Below are positions 45,245 to 55,867 of a DNA stretch of 64,000 nt, one piece after another (within the stretch, counting starts at the first letter, position 1; each line of letters begins with the position of its first letter). The notes under the pieces were generated by a model that saw nothing but the letters and a program-made list of their open reading frames with translations, searched no databases and was not told the origin of the DNA. Position numbers and translations under genes: made by a program. Source of the stretch: Heloderma charlesbogerti. Its lineage: Eukaryota; Chordata; Lepidosauria; Squamata; Helodermatidae. Where the stretch lies: NCBI GenBank assembly GCA_026122225.1, contig JANEZZ010003061.1, forward strand, positions 682,001 to 746,000, in the 5' to 3' direction.

Positions 45245-45735
45245 TGGGAGATTCAGGACAGATTGAATGAAGTACTTCTTCACATAGCACATAGTTAAAC
45301 TATGGTATTTGCTACCACAAGATGTAGTGATGGCCACCACTTTCGAATGGCACTAAAAGGGGATTAGAATTCATGGAGGATAAGGCTATCATTGGCTACT
45401 AGCTCTGATGACTATATGCTACCTCCAGCATCAGAGGCATTACGCCTCCATATACCAGTTTTTGGGGAATATGGTTGTGTGTGTGTGTGTATGTGCACGC
45501 ACGCGCTATTGCTCATGTCCTCCTTGTGGGCTTCCTGCAGGCAGCTGGTTGACTACTGTGTGAACAGAATGCTAGACTAGAAGTTGTGGAAATACTGGCA
45601 TACCTTTGACATTTTGGGTTGTTGTACATTGTGTGTCAAGGTATACATACATTCCCTTTTCTTGGTTTGGTTTGTGATGGTAGACTAAATAGGCCTTTGG
45701 TCTGATTCAGCATGGGTCTTTTTATGTTCTTACTT
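45245..45735 (+). mobile_element. CR1 LINE 3' region
   Basis: Shows gaagtacttcttcacatagc, gctaccacaagatgtagtga, atggaggataaggctatcat, gaggcattacgcctcc, agactaaataggcctttggt and ctgattcagcatgggtc. Same subfamily as 17300-17865. A (GT)n/(GC) microsatellite at 45477-45505 is embedded. Confidence 0.8.
45477..45500. repeat. (GT)n microsatellite
   Basis: About ten GT units followed by an alternating gcacgcacgcgc stretch. Confidence 0.95.
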
Positions 45736-46650
45736 ATGAAGTGTTAGTCCTTGCCAGTAACTTAAAATAATATACAGGGTTTGACTAGGTGCTTGTTTAC
45801 TTTCTGACAAATACGATAGAAGGTTTAAGAATAGTGTAAAGGGGATTACCCCCCCCCCCCGATGTATGAGCTGAAGTTTGGTCAAAAGAGAAGACATCAA
45901 GTTGCTATCACTATTATAGGCCAAGAGATCTGCAACATCACACATAAAATTCATTTGCAGTGTTACTCTCTTCAGTCTTCCCTCCATTCAAATTAGGCTG
46001 GTGGATAATTTCAAGACCTTTCAACAGCATGGCAGACAAGCAATTATTCTAGCGGCACTCTCAGTTCTCAGTTTGCACAAACTGTAATTAACCAGCCTGC
46101 AGATGAAAGCAACAGGTCATAAAGATCAATATCCATAGGGTAGAGAAGCTGATGGAGGAAAAGGCACACCTAGCTGAGAATTAAAAATTACCAGGGGCAA
46201 TAAAATGAGAACAGGATTTTTGCTCTGAAGCACAACTCTGAATATAAATTAGAATAAATGCCACCATCTAGACAAGGAAGGAGCATATGGAAAGACTAAG
46301 AAAAATAATTAAAAGTACTCTGATCCTGAATACCCTAAAATGGGGGGTGGGTGAGGGACATGGAGTGGAGGGCTAAATTCCCTTCCTCCCTCTTTCACCA
46401 GTAAGGCTGCAAGTGTGATTTTTCACTAATGCGCTCCCTGCCCATCAGTTCAACCTCAGTCTGTATGATGGCTGTAAATTATCTCCAAATCCTATTCCTG
46501 ATGGTCACTGCCCGTGGCAAGATTTTTCAGGCCTTGGAGTATATGACAAATAGGGTAACACTGCAAGAGTAGGGGGAGAAAAAAAAAAAAAAGAAGGCTT
46601 TCAAAGAAGATCCACTCCAAAACAAAACAAATGACCACTAGTAGCACATC
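45736..46650. other. Unassigned sequence
   Basis: No recognised feature; a C10 run lies at about 45850 and an A14 run at about 46579. Confidence 0.5.
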
Positions 46651-46654
46651 CAGT

Positions 46655-46730
46655 TTATAAATTTATAGATTTAAAAAATTAAAATTTATAGATTTTAAAA
46701 TTTAAAATTTATAGATTTAATTTTTTAAAT
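46655..46730. repeat. AT-rich tandem repeat
   Basis: Three imperfect copies of aatttatagattttaaaa in succession; likely expansion of the 3' tail of the adjacent L1. Confidence 0.85.
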
Positions 46731-46993
46731 ATACACACACAGAGATTTTAAAATGTGAAATGTTTTGGTATAAAACACATTCAGTCACAAATAAAAATAT
46801 TCTACAATACCACTTATAAGCTGAGCCAGAACCAAAGGAGGCAACTATTGGGCATTGCCAAAACATATGGTTGAAAGAAGCATTACATGTACTACATCCC
46901 CAGCACTTATGCGAATTAGACAAACCCGTATCAAAGAGACGTTGTGGAGTCCAATAAACCCAAAACAAGATTTTTTGCTGAATAAGACATAGC
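46731..46993 (-). pseudogene. L1 LINE ORF2 C-terminal remnant, part 1
   Basis: Minus-strand translation has KCWGCSTCNASFNHMFWQCP followed by IVASF. The C-x-x-C...H-x-x-x-x-C arrangement is the zinc-knuckle-like motif at the end of L1 ORF2. The upstream part resumes at 47198 beyond a BovB insertion. Confidence 0.8.
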
Positions 46994-46994
46994 C

Positions 46995-47197
46995 TAAGAC
47001 CCTGATGCTGGGAAAGATTGAAGGCAAAAGGAGAAGGGGACAGCAGAGGATGAGATGGCTAGATAGCATCACTGATGCAATGAATGTGAACTTGAGCACA
47101 CTCCAGGAGAGAGCGGAGGACAGGAAGGCCTGGCGTGCTATGGTCCATGGGGTCACGAAGAGTCGGACACGACTTAACGACTGAACAACAACAACAA
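46995..47197 (+). mobile_element. BovB LINE 3' end inserted into L1
   Basis: Aligns to about 29223-29420 of the full-length BovB, from aagaccctgatgctgggaaa to cgactgaacaacaacaac. It keeps cggacacgactt at the codon that is TGA in the full-length copy. It lies opposite to and inside the L1. Flanks aagacatag (46984-46992) and aagaaccatag (47197-47207) may be a decayed target duplication. Confidence 0.92.
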
Positions 47198-47985
47198 AGA
47201 ACCATAGATACTACAGGTACAATGATTCCATTGATTAGCCAAAATGGGGCAATCTAATTCTGTATTCCATTCCTGTCTTAGATCATGAATATCATATTTA
47301 TTTACTGATAAGTATTTATATACATGCATCGTGGGTCAGTATGACTGATCAGCTGCAATAAGTGTTTCCAATAACAATGGAGACTCTGAAGCTGTAAAAG
47401 CGGCTGGACCAAATCTACATTCTGACAAATGTTGCAATTGCAAGTATTGCCATTTAGCCATTGCGGGTAAATCATATTTGGCACACAAGTCAGAAAAGAC
47501 AAACTCATTGTCAGGACCCAATAATTGATCCAGGGAAAAATCAACTTATTCACTCAAGTCCGCCATAAAAACATTTTCTTTCTAATTTTTAAATCTGGAT
47601 TTCCCCATAGAGTCGATTGAGCATGAGAAAATGGAGCAAATTGTAACTGATGTGACATTATATGCCTCACCTTTCTAACAGCCAGAATTGGGGAGAAGGT
47701 CAATCCATCCTAATACGCCGAGAACCTAATGCCATCCAATTAGAAAGAGGGTCCAGACAGAAAGATTCCAAAACAGACCAGGTGGAAAATCTAATCGGAC
47801 CGGAAACAACCAAAATTTAGTACAGGCCAACAAATAGGCCTGATGGTATAAAGCAAGGTCCAGAAAGCTAAACCCACCTTCAGTTGAAAGTTGCATCCTT
47901 TTCAGAGTTATTCGTGGTGAGGAGGACCCCGCCCCCAATATTTATGAAACAAAGCATTGATTTTTTTGGGATTTATCTCGCACAT
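47198..47985 (-). pseudogene. L1 LINE ORF2 C-terminal remnant, part 2
   Basis: The minus strand carries PRITLKRMQLSTEGGFSFLD followed by LALYHQAYLLA, a close match to the L1 post-RT segment (PRI.LK.LQ....GG...P.L.LYY.A). Other frames hold FDLCAKYDLP-type remnants, so several frameshifts exist. The only L1 in the window. Confidence 0.8.
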
Positions 47986-48134
47986 GTTTCATTAGGCTGA
48001 ATATCAGCCAGGTGCCCCTTATATCTTTTTATGAGAGCTCTTCCAGTTTTACCAGTGAAAAAGGAATTACATTCCAAACACTCAATTTTATAAAGCGCAC
48101 CGTTAACTGTACACTCTACTTACTGTGCACTGGC
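47986..48134. other. Unassigned sequence
   Basis: Short interval without recognised feature, possibly more L1. Confidence 0.4.
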
Positions 48135-48210
48135 TGGTTCTGACTAAAACCCAGAATGGATTTAAAGCCCCACTGAAATTGGAGTCATCAGCTTCCACTG
48201 GCAGCTCTCA
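48135..48210. mobile_element. Single arm of the long-palindrome MITE
   Basis: ggttctgactaaaacccaga, then cactgaaattggagtcatca and gcttccactggcagc match the right arm of 11499-11691. The other arm is absent. Confidence 0.65.
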
Positions 48211-48312
48211 AGCAGAGATCTTTCCTGTCATCTACTTACCTGATGTCAGGGACTGAATGTGGTACCTTCCTCATGCAAAGCATGTATTCTACCACTTAGC
48301 TGCTAAGTTCTT
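48205..48312 (-). mobile_element. tRNA-derived SINE, 5' head fragment
   Basis: Plus-strand cctgatgtcagggactgaat, ctcatgcaaagcatgtattc and taccacttagctgc are the reversed head of the 25709-25900 SINE family. Confidence 0.6.
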
Positions 48313-48627
48313 TCTAGCAGGACAATCAGTCATAAAAGATTTATTGTCTGGAAGCCTAAAGCACCAAACTCCATGATTCCTATTATCAAGCATCTTTCCA
48401 GTGTCGTTTGAAAACGTTGACTATCTGGAGGTTCGGCAGCCTTGGAATCCTGAGCCTTATTTCATAGTCCATTTCCAAAATGGCATACTTTATTTCAGGA
48501 AAACAGTGTACTGCTGCCCTGTAATTAAAATAGCATCTGCAAAAAGGATGTTTTCTGATCTGGTATGCAAACATTTAATAAAGGAGGTGGGGAGGAGCAT
48601 TCGCAGCCCAAAGGGAACAGGGCTACC
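48313..48627. other. Unassigned sequence
   Basis: Small overlapping frames on both strands at 48386-48640 without motif. Confidence 0.5.
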
Positions 48628-48986
48628 TATGAAAAAGTAAAAAAGGTGTCCCCAACCAGTCATGTCCGACTCTAGGGTACGGTGCTCATCCCCGTTTCTA
48701 AGCCGAAGAGCCAGCGCTGTCCGAAGACGCTTCCGTGGTCATGTGGCCAGCATGACTGAACACCGAGGTGCACGGAACGCTGTTACCTTTCCCGCCGAGG
48801 TGGTACCTATTTATCTACTTGCAATTTCTTGCTTTTGAACTGCTAGGTTGGCAGAAGCTGGGACTGAAGACGGGAGCTCACTCCGTCACGCAGCACTCGG
48901 GTCTCGAACTGCTGACCTACCAACCCTCCAGTCTGCAGCTCAGCGTCTTAACCACTAAGCCACCGCGGCCCCTTATGAAAAAGTAC
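48628..48986 (-). mobile_element. Sauria-type SINE with perfect 12-bp target duplications
   Basis: The element is 48640-48974 (335 bp), flanked by tatgaaaaagta at 48628-48639 and 48975-48986. Minus-strand reading: tRNA-like head ggtggcttagtggttaagac (A box), cagttcgagacccg (B box), a central body with gctggccacatgaccacgga, and a 3' end with gagtcggacatgactggttg. The latter shares gagtcggacatgactg with the BovB 3' end at 29387-29402. The family is known to be squamate-wide and to use BovB machinery; that role is established knowledge, not shown here. Confidence 0.95.
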
Positions 48987-48990
48987 TGCA

Positions 48991-49030
48991 TATTAAATAT
49001 TTCTCTTTCATATTAAATATTTCTCTTTCA
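48991..49030. repeat. Exact 20-bp tandem duplication
   Basis: atattaaatatttctctttc occurs twice back to back (48991-49010 and 49011-49030). Confidence 0.97.
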
Positions 49031-49155
49031 TTGCAGTTTGTCTCTTAAGATGCTTCTTCCCAAGTTCCCAAGATTTATTTAATATGCAGTATGAAAAAGT
49101 ACTGCATATTAAATAAATCTTGGGAAGAAGCATCTTAAGAGACAAACTGCAATGA
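49028..49155. repeat. Near-perfect 56-bp inverted repeat with 8-base spacer
   Basis: Left arm 49028-49091, right arm 49100-49155, spacer tgaaaaag. All 56 paired positions match; the left arm has one extra 8-base piece (agttccca) that duplicates neighbouring bases. The right arm begins like the sequence at 48981 (aagtactgcatattaaat), so the inverted copy also recreated a direct repeat of tatgaaaaagtactgcatat at 49090. Confidence 0.97.
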
Positions 49156-52100
49156 AAAAGAAAGAATCGCCTTTCTTCCTCATCAACAGTTTACCTTCTA
49201 AATGTTAATGGGTGCTGGGGGAGGGGAGATTGTGTGACTGACTCACATCTCCTTGGAAGCATAAAAGATTTTTCAGTGTTATTAGTGATGCACAAGCTGT
49301 AATGCTCTGAAACATCCTGGTATGAAAAACAGACCAAAATGCTCGTCCTTATCAAAAAGGATACAGTGTAGCAGATTCAGAAAAAAAGAATGATTGAGAC
49401 TGGTGAACAGACAGAGATTGCATCAGTTACTCACCTAATATTGATTTTATGAACTCTTCTCACTTTCATTACATACAGATAAACCATGATGCAGTTATTC
49501 CATTCAAGAATTCTCTATTTAATCAAGTACTGTTCCAATGAAAAGAGCCTTCCCATTTTTCTGCTTTCTTATCAATACTGAAATCAAATTTAAGAACAGT
49601 CCTTGAGGTTTGCAAAGCTCTTTAGACTGCGGTGCTATAGACACTTTATTTGGCAGTCCTATTGAATTCAGTAGGGACTTCGTTTTGAGTAGGCAGGCAT
49701 AGTAGGACCGTGCTGTTAGGATGCTGCTTTTGTCCTATTTAACTAGTCCTACAGTTCTTGAACCTCAGTAGGACACTACTTCCCATGACATTATGATTAT
49801 CCCTTATCCTAGAATGTGGATAAGGAATGTGGTCAGCTATCCAGAGCAGATTTGTGGTGTTGGGGGGGATGCTGCAAGGGGCAAGTGGAATCCATTCCGG
49901 AAATGGAATCCATTATGCTGGCAGACACTCCACATTGGATACACCTTTTAATCCAGGCGGCTGCTGTTCCACCCTCATTAAAATCAGTTTGTTTGACTAG
50001 CTGTACTTTGGCAGGCTGGGGAGGAACTATTCTTTGATGTGTTGGCTATTCTTATAATTTCTCACAACTAAATCCTACCACACTTGCTGCTGCAGAGCCA
50101 GTTTACAAATCAGCTAATATAGCTTAATTATTTTATTTTTATTTATTACATTTCCAATCCACCCAAGAACTAATGTTGTCTTACTTGGTACTACAGTAGG
50201 AATATGAGTATAATTCTCTCAAACCATCTAGCACCTCAAGATGCTCTAGACCAGAATTATGACCATGTAAAGGCCATCAGAAAATTGTTTTCTTTGACTA
50301 TAGCACTTCAGGATTTTTAGCTCTGCACCTGCAGCCTGAACACTCCCCTGCTCGCTCAGATAAAACTACCTTTGCATAGAAAACTAGTGCATCAGGGAGG
50401 TTAGACTGAACCCTTCTCCCTGATATATTAGTTCTCTATACGAAGAGACACCCTCCCCATTTTTTTTTCAGATTGTGGAGCACCATTCAGCCTGGCAGCC
50501 ACAACCTGAAATAATGAAATCAGGGGCAAGCTTTACCACTTGATTCTGCTGAATATATAAAAATGGTTCTTAGGGTCAAACTACAAATTACTTACAGTGG
50601 GCTGGGTGGAGACCAGAGCCCAATCTGACACATGCAGGTGATGGTATATCTGGAGATTAGCCCAGAGGATATGGAAGGTTCACTCCTAGGTCCTGGAATG
50701 CTCTTCTTCTGCAGCAACTGTATGAAGTCCTGGCCTCTGAATACAGGACACAGTCTCCTCCAGTCCCTCATGAGTGGCAGTTGATAATGAATAGTTGTAG
50801 TCTGTCCTAAGGTGAGCATGGGGCCATCACCACCACTGCCACTGTCATTTCCCCTAATTAAAGCATTTGTACAGCACTATACTGTTAACATCTTGTCATG
50901 TAAAAGTTCACAAGTTGTATTTGGGAAGACCAGATTTTAGTACATCTCCTACTTGTATTTTATCCATCTACTACACCCCACTTGTGCCCCACTCTTCATA
51001 TTATCCACTTCTTGAAATAGCTCTAAACTCCTGGATGAACATTGACCTATGTTGCACATGACTTAAAATACTATAGGTTAGAGATTCTAGGGGTGCTTCC
51101 AAATGGAGGGCTCCTGGCATTATCAGTCAAAAGGCATTGTGTAGCTACTCTGTCTTTTCTTCCTTAACAGATTTTTTTTTCCCTAGTAAGAAAAAATGGA
51201 AAGAAAAGTAGGAAAATGTGAGAGGGTTGCAGAAAGGTGTTGTTGTCTTCTCTTCCACCCCCATAAAATTCTGTGAATCAGGCAGAGCAATTGCACAATA
51301 AAAACCTCATCTGGAAGCACTCTTTGTGATGGCAGGACACCGCTCTCAATAAGACAGTTCAATAAAACCATACAGTAGAAACACCTTTCTATACAGTCAA
51401 GTTCTTCCAGCTAAATGGAAGTGCACATACACAAATGATTGCTAATCAAGTCACCATAAAACTCTTGTCAAAATCTACAGATAATGTTGTCTTTCCATAT
51501 CTATTCCTTATCCATAATTTTTTACTTTTTTTAACTACTTAAGCATCTGGAAGAAAACTGGAAATGGTCTGTCTTTCAAAGCCTTTGATATATTTCAACA
51601 CAAAAGTACACTCTGGACAGCCTTGCAAGCAGTTTCTTTGGAATAAAAAATAGAGGACAAGTATTTTATTTGGGCAGAACCTTTCTATTTAGAGGTGACC
51701 TTCAAAACAAAACTAAGAAACCAACAAAACAGAAAAGAGCTCAGTGATTGAACTCTTCAGAAAGTATGCATATTACTCTTCAAGACTCTGACCTGAGTAG
51801 GACTTTTAACCTGTGCTTATTGCATACCCCAAATTCAAATGCTACATCAGTTCTGCCCATATTCTGTGCCATGAATGTGCACTGCAAGAAATAAATGATT
51901 TCAATAATTAAAGGCTCCCTATTAGTCCAAAGGACTCTGAGGAGGCAGCCTCCTGGTGTCTGCATGAGTAACTGCTCTGGCCTTTCTGTCTCCTTTATTA
52001 TTTATTTAATATATACCCTACCTTTCTCCCAAGGAAATGGCACTCAAGGTGGCTGTTTCCAAACATTCTCTGTTGTTACTGTTTTGTTCATTTAATCTTG

Positions 52101-52249
52101 CAGAAATGGACAGACAACAAAATTACCTGCCCTCGGAGAAGGCATGAATGCATGCATGACTGGGTGGGATTGGGTGAGATGCTAAGCCCAGGAATCAAGA
52201 TGTATGCCAATTCAAGTGAATTATGCACAACACAAGGGCAGATTCCTCT
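49156..52249. other. Mostly unassigned sequence with scattered LINE tails
   Basis: About 3 kb with little I can name. Possible minus-strand LINE tails start at 50130 (tttatttttatttattacat) and 51990 (tatttatttaatatataccc, then tttctcccaagg, cactcaaggtggc). At 49630-49710 a decayed MITE arm (gtcctattgaattcagtagg) is suggested. No exon or RNA gene recognised. Confidence 0.45.
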
Positions 52250-52386
52250 AAGACAGGAGTAGGTAACCTGTTGTCCTCCAGATGTTTCAGACTACAACTT
52301 CCATAAGCTCCACCCAGCATGGCAAATGGCCATGACTTATGAGAGCTGTAGTCAAAAACATCTGGCACTAGGGCACCAGGTTGCTT
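52250..52386. mobile_element. Foldback MITE, left and central part (split by a SINE)
   Basis: aagacaggagtaggtaacct, tgtcctccagatgtttcaga, gagctgtagtcaaaaacatc, gggcaccaggttgctt. Its last bases, ttactcctgctct, lie beyond the SINE at 52701-52713 and pair with the left end. Confidence 0.85.
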
Positions 52387-52693
52387 GAAAGGAAAGGTTC
52401 CTCCTGTGCAAGCACCGGGTCATTACTGACCCCTAGAGGGACACCGCTTGCGCTGGTGTTTTCCTGGCAGACTGTAGCGGGGTGGTTTGCCATTGCCTTC
52501 CCCAGTCGTGACCTTTTCCCCAGCAAGCTGGGTACTCATTTTACCGACCTCAGAAGGATGGAAGGCTGAGTCGACCTGAGCCACCTACCTGAGACCTGGC
52601 TTCCACTGGGATCGAACTCAGGTCGTGGGGAGAGTTTCAGCTGCAATACTGCCGCCTACCACTCTGCGCCACACGAGCCTCTGTGCTCACACG
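52387..52693 (-). mobile_element. tRNA-derived SINE inserted in a foldback MITE
   Basis: Flanked by exact duplications aggttgctt (52378-52386, 52694-52702). Minus-strand reading: head gtgtggcgcagagtggtagg, B box gagttcgatcccagtgg, body ccttctgaggtcggtaaaat and gcaatggcaaaccaccccgc, 3' end gtcagtaatgacccggtgct. The family is distinct from the Sauria SINE and from the 25.7-kb SINE. The name is left open. Confidence 0.9.
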
Positions 52694-52702
52694 AGGTTGC
52701 TT

Positions 52703-53009
52703 ACTCCTGCTCTAAAAGGTACTCTTAATGCTGCAAAGAAAAGAAATGGCTGAATCCTTTCCAATGGATGTCATTAACAATTTGCGCTGCTGCTGGAGAG
52801 GAAGAACATTCCAGGACCTGGGAATCAAATGCTACATATTTCTTGGGTAGATTTCCAGACACACCGTTGCCACCATGCGGGAACTGAGCAATTGTTCTAA
52901 GAATTTTATAGAATTTATGCCTGTAGTATATATCATTTTATATAGATTGTGATATATGGCATGCTTATTTCATTTGGCCTCCTTTTATTCCCCACTCCAT
53001 TTAATTACT
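52703..53009. other. Unassigned sequence
   Basis: Apart from the last bases of the MITE, no feature recognised. Confidence 0.5.
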
Positions 53010-53115
53010 TAGACTGTAAGCACCTTCAGAATAGAGGTGTTTGGGAAACCTTCTGTAAGCAACTCTGAAGTCCCAGGATAGAGTGGGATACAAGTCTAAT
53101 AAATAAAAATGGTAT
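53010..53115 (+). mobile_element. LINE 3' tail fragment
   Basis: tagactgtaagcaccttcag, gtgggatacaagtctaataa, then ataaaaatgg resemble a LINE end (…gggatacaaatctaataaataa). Family uncertain. Confidence 0.4.
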
Positions 53116-53121
53116 CTAGCC

Positions 53122-53252
53122 CCTAAAATATGCTTCCACATTTAGTGGGTTTTAGTCATACTTAAAGTGGACCCATCAAAATAAATGGGACTGAAGTTAG
53201 ACTTATGTCACATTGATTTCAGTGGGTCTGCTCTAAGTTTGGATCCAGTTCT
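53122..53252. mobile_element. MITE (caatgggactta family)
   Basis: Left cacatttagtgggttttagt, middle aaataaatgggactgaagtt and cacattgatttcagtgggtc, right taagtttggatcc. The paired atgggact / cccattga-type arms match those of 59581-59792. Confidence 0.55.
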
Positions 53253-54551
53253 TTATTCTTATAGAAGTAAGATGGCAGATCAGGAAGACATTATCTAAGA
53301 TTAGATTGGTTGAAGTGCTACAGCAGTATGAAGCCAGTGGTAATTTTGCATTAACTATATGCTACAGACATCAATGAAATATTTAATGACGGCAATAGAA
53401 TAATACTTGTTCCTAATTTCTACCTGCTGCTTTTGATAATACTGCGCTGTCACTCAATGGACAGGCACAACTGACAAAATAGTAAAATTCAAAATCTTTA
53501 CTAGAGCCAGATAAAAAATAAAACAGGATGCTGCAGTGACACTGAAATAAGGTACAAGGCAATACAGGATTTAATTAATGTCCCTACCACATACAGGTAC
53601 AACAGATAAATCCCTAATGGATAATTCCTCAGAAGGAGAGACAAGAGTCAGAGAGATGCCTTGGCACTAATTTGTACGAGTGCAAAATAACTCTGGCATA
53701 GAAAAACTTGCACCAGCTGCAGATATGCACAGAGAGCAAAGTATAGGACATATTCTTTCAGTGTATGTGTGTATCATGCAAGTTTAAGTAAGCACTCTAA
53801 AATAATTCTAAACATTGTATCTCTGTCCTTTCTGAAATAGTGTATTCCCAGTCTCTGAAAATGGGAACACTAAATACACAGAACACAGGCAATGAGCAAT
53901 AGGGTGAAACTGGCTCTGAAGGTCAAATAGCACCGTGAACTAAGCATTACTTTATCATGGGACCTATACTTCCTTATCTATGCTGATGCCATATTTTGGA
54001 CACCTGCCCAGAGTACCCGTGCTATTTCCCTGGATATCTCAGACGCTTAAACTGCACACACCACTCTTAGTTCATTATTTAAGATTATATCAAGCAGTTG
54101 AGGATGGTGGGGGGATACGAAGGGCTATAGATCTGTTATCGTTTCTACCCATAACATCTCTAGTCATGGTTCCATAGAGTTAAAACACAGGTGAATGTTA
54201 ACATGACAATTGAACCTCTGTTACCCATGGAGAGGCAGACGGTGACATGGGTAGATTTGGTTCAAGGAACATGGGATACCAGTCTCTGTGATGCACCACC
54301 CAATGTGTTTTAGCTTGAGGCAGTAGGATAGCTTTCAGGGAGACAACCCCCTATGAGACCTTGATGCAGGACATTTCCTTTAAAGGATTTAGAAATACTC
54401 TGATTTCTGTAAACTGGCACTCTGTTCAGAACAATGTGCATTATGAGACATATGTGTAAAACAAGCTTGAATTTTAAGTACACCATAGTAAGAGACCTGT
54501 GTGATTTCATTTTAAATGTTCTTTGGTGTTAAAAAAATCCCATGATTAAAT
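53253..54551. other. Unassigned sequence
   Basis: About 1.3 kb with no recognised feature. Confidence 0.5.
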
Positions 54552-54583
54552 TACAACACAGCCTCTTTGCTGTCAAGCTACAC
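54552..54583. repeat. 32-bp exact direct repeat, copy 1
   Basis: tacaacacagcctctttgct followed by gtcaagctacac is identical to 55816-55847, 1.26 kb away. The second copy forms the end of a SINE; this one has no visible SINE body. Confidence 0.95.
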
Positions 54584-54590
54584 CAACAAT

Positions 54591-54713
54591 AAGGGTGCAA
54601 TCCTATGCATGTTTAGACAGAAGAAAAGGCATATACCTTCCAATATGCCCCAGCCAGCATGCCAGGAGTTGTAGGCCCCTTTTCTGTCTAATCATGCATA
54701 GGATTGTGCCTTA
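54591..54713. mobile_element. Palindromic MITE (gtgcaatcctatgcatg family)
   Basis: Left aagggtgcaatcctatgcat, gtttagacagaagaaaagg; right reversed attaaggcacaatcctatgc, atgattagacagaaaagg. The centre ccccagccagcatgcca is shared with the foldback family, suggesting a composite. Confidence 0.9.
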
Positions 54714-55434
54714 ATACTATTTAAATATTTGCAATTCCCAAGTCGGGTGTATACTACCCTGCCCCATGTGATCTATATTCTGCATAACTGAGACTTTAGA
54801 ACAATTGATTAAAATGGTAGAGACCAAATAACTCATCTGTGCAACTGGCATATCAAATCTCCAATTTTCAAGCTAGTTAAAAAAGGGGGGGTTGTGATTG
54901 TCCTCCCATACTTCCTACCAGCCCTACGGTTCATAATAAAATTGTTTACAAAGCATCCAAGTAAGTGAAGGAAAACTCCATGTAAATAATGGCTAGCATT
55001 TTAACAATTGCTTTCTTAAAGATGACATTTTAGCAAAAGAGTATCAAATGTAATCCCAAATGCTAGACAAGAGAATACAGTATTCCAACATATTAGGGTT
55101 GATCAGAACTGTGTGTGTGCATCTAGAAAATGAAGACTTTCCCTAGAAGTATAAATAGTACATTCAGGCAGTTTGTGTATCTGTGTGTCAGGTTTTATAT
55201 TTTGTTTTTCCAATGTGAGTATCTGTACATAGGGGATGTTTAAAACTGTAAGCCACAATTTGGGTCTGCTAATTTGATAGATTTGGAAGGGGAATATACT
55301 GTCATAACTCTTTCCACATTGCTACCAGTTTTAAGAATTCACAAGGCCAAAATTAGTCTTCAATCAAATACAATCAAATCAGTACTCATTGCACTCACTA
55401 CAGCATGTTCAAAATGTTTCATGGACATTATTTC
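54714..55434. other. Unassigned sequence
   Basis: No feature recognised. Confidence 0.5.
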
Positions 55435-55850
55435 AGTAAGTCTTGCAACAGCAACCCTGTAAGGTAGGTCAGTGTTATTATCTCCACGTATCAGATGGGG
55501 GACTGAGGGACAAACTGGATGTGACAAGGATCCCACAAGAAGTAGCTTAGTGCTTGTTTTTGTTAACGTATATGGCAGCTGTGAGATTTGTGTGTGGTTC
55601 AGGACTGTGGGAGAGGGGCTTTAACCCTTTGTCCCTGTATGAGTCCCTGTCTTTCACTCCACCGAGCTGCCATTTGCTTTTGTTAACATCATGAAATTTC
55701 TTCTTGTGTGGTTTCTTGTCATGCCTGATTTGGCCTTGAGGCATGGACAGAGTAGCCTCCCTAAGGCTACCTAGTTCCTGAAGAAAGTGAGATTTGAAAC
55801 AGGGACATCCTGGCCTACAACACAGCCTCTTTGCTGTCAAGCTACACAAA
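55435..55850 (-). mobile_element. MIR-like SINE, minus strand, interrupted
   Basis: Low end gcaaccctgtaaggtaggtc, ttatctccacgtatcagatg, ggactgaggg; high end taaggctacctagttcctga, gagatttgaaacagggacat and the head to about 55850. The middle (about 55552-55750) does not fit the SINE and looks inserted, with gttaacgta / gttaacatc near its ends. Confidence 0.6.
55816..55847. repeat. 32-bp exact direct repeat, copy 2
   Basis: Identical to 54552-54583; lies in the head region of the SINE at 55435-55850. Confidence 0.95.
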
Positions 55851-55867
55851 CACTTGGCATTGGGTTT

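Noticed and set aside
48860..48974. Possible tRNA gene on the minus strand (A and B boxes present)
   Set aside because: It is the tRNA-related head of the Sauria SINE, flanked by target duplications; no proper cloverleaf acceptor pairing.
52560..52693. Possible tRNA gene (gagttcgatcc B box, minus strand)
   Set aside because: Head of a SINE with a 9-bp target duplication.
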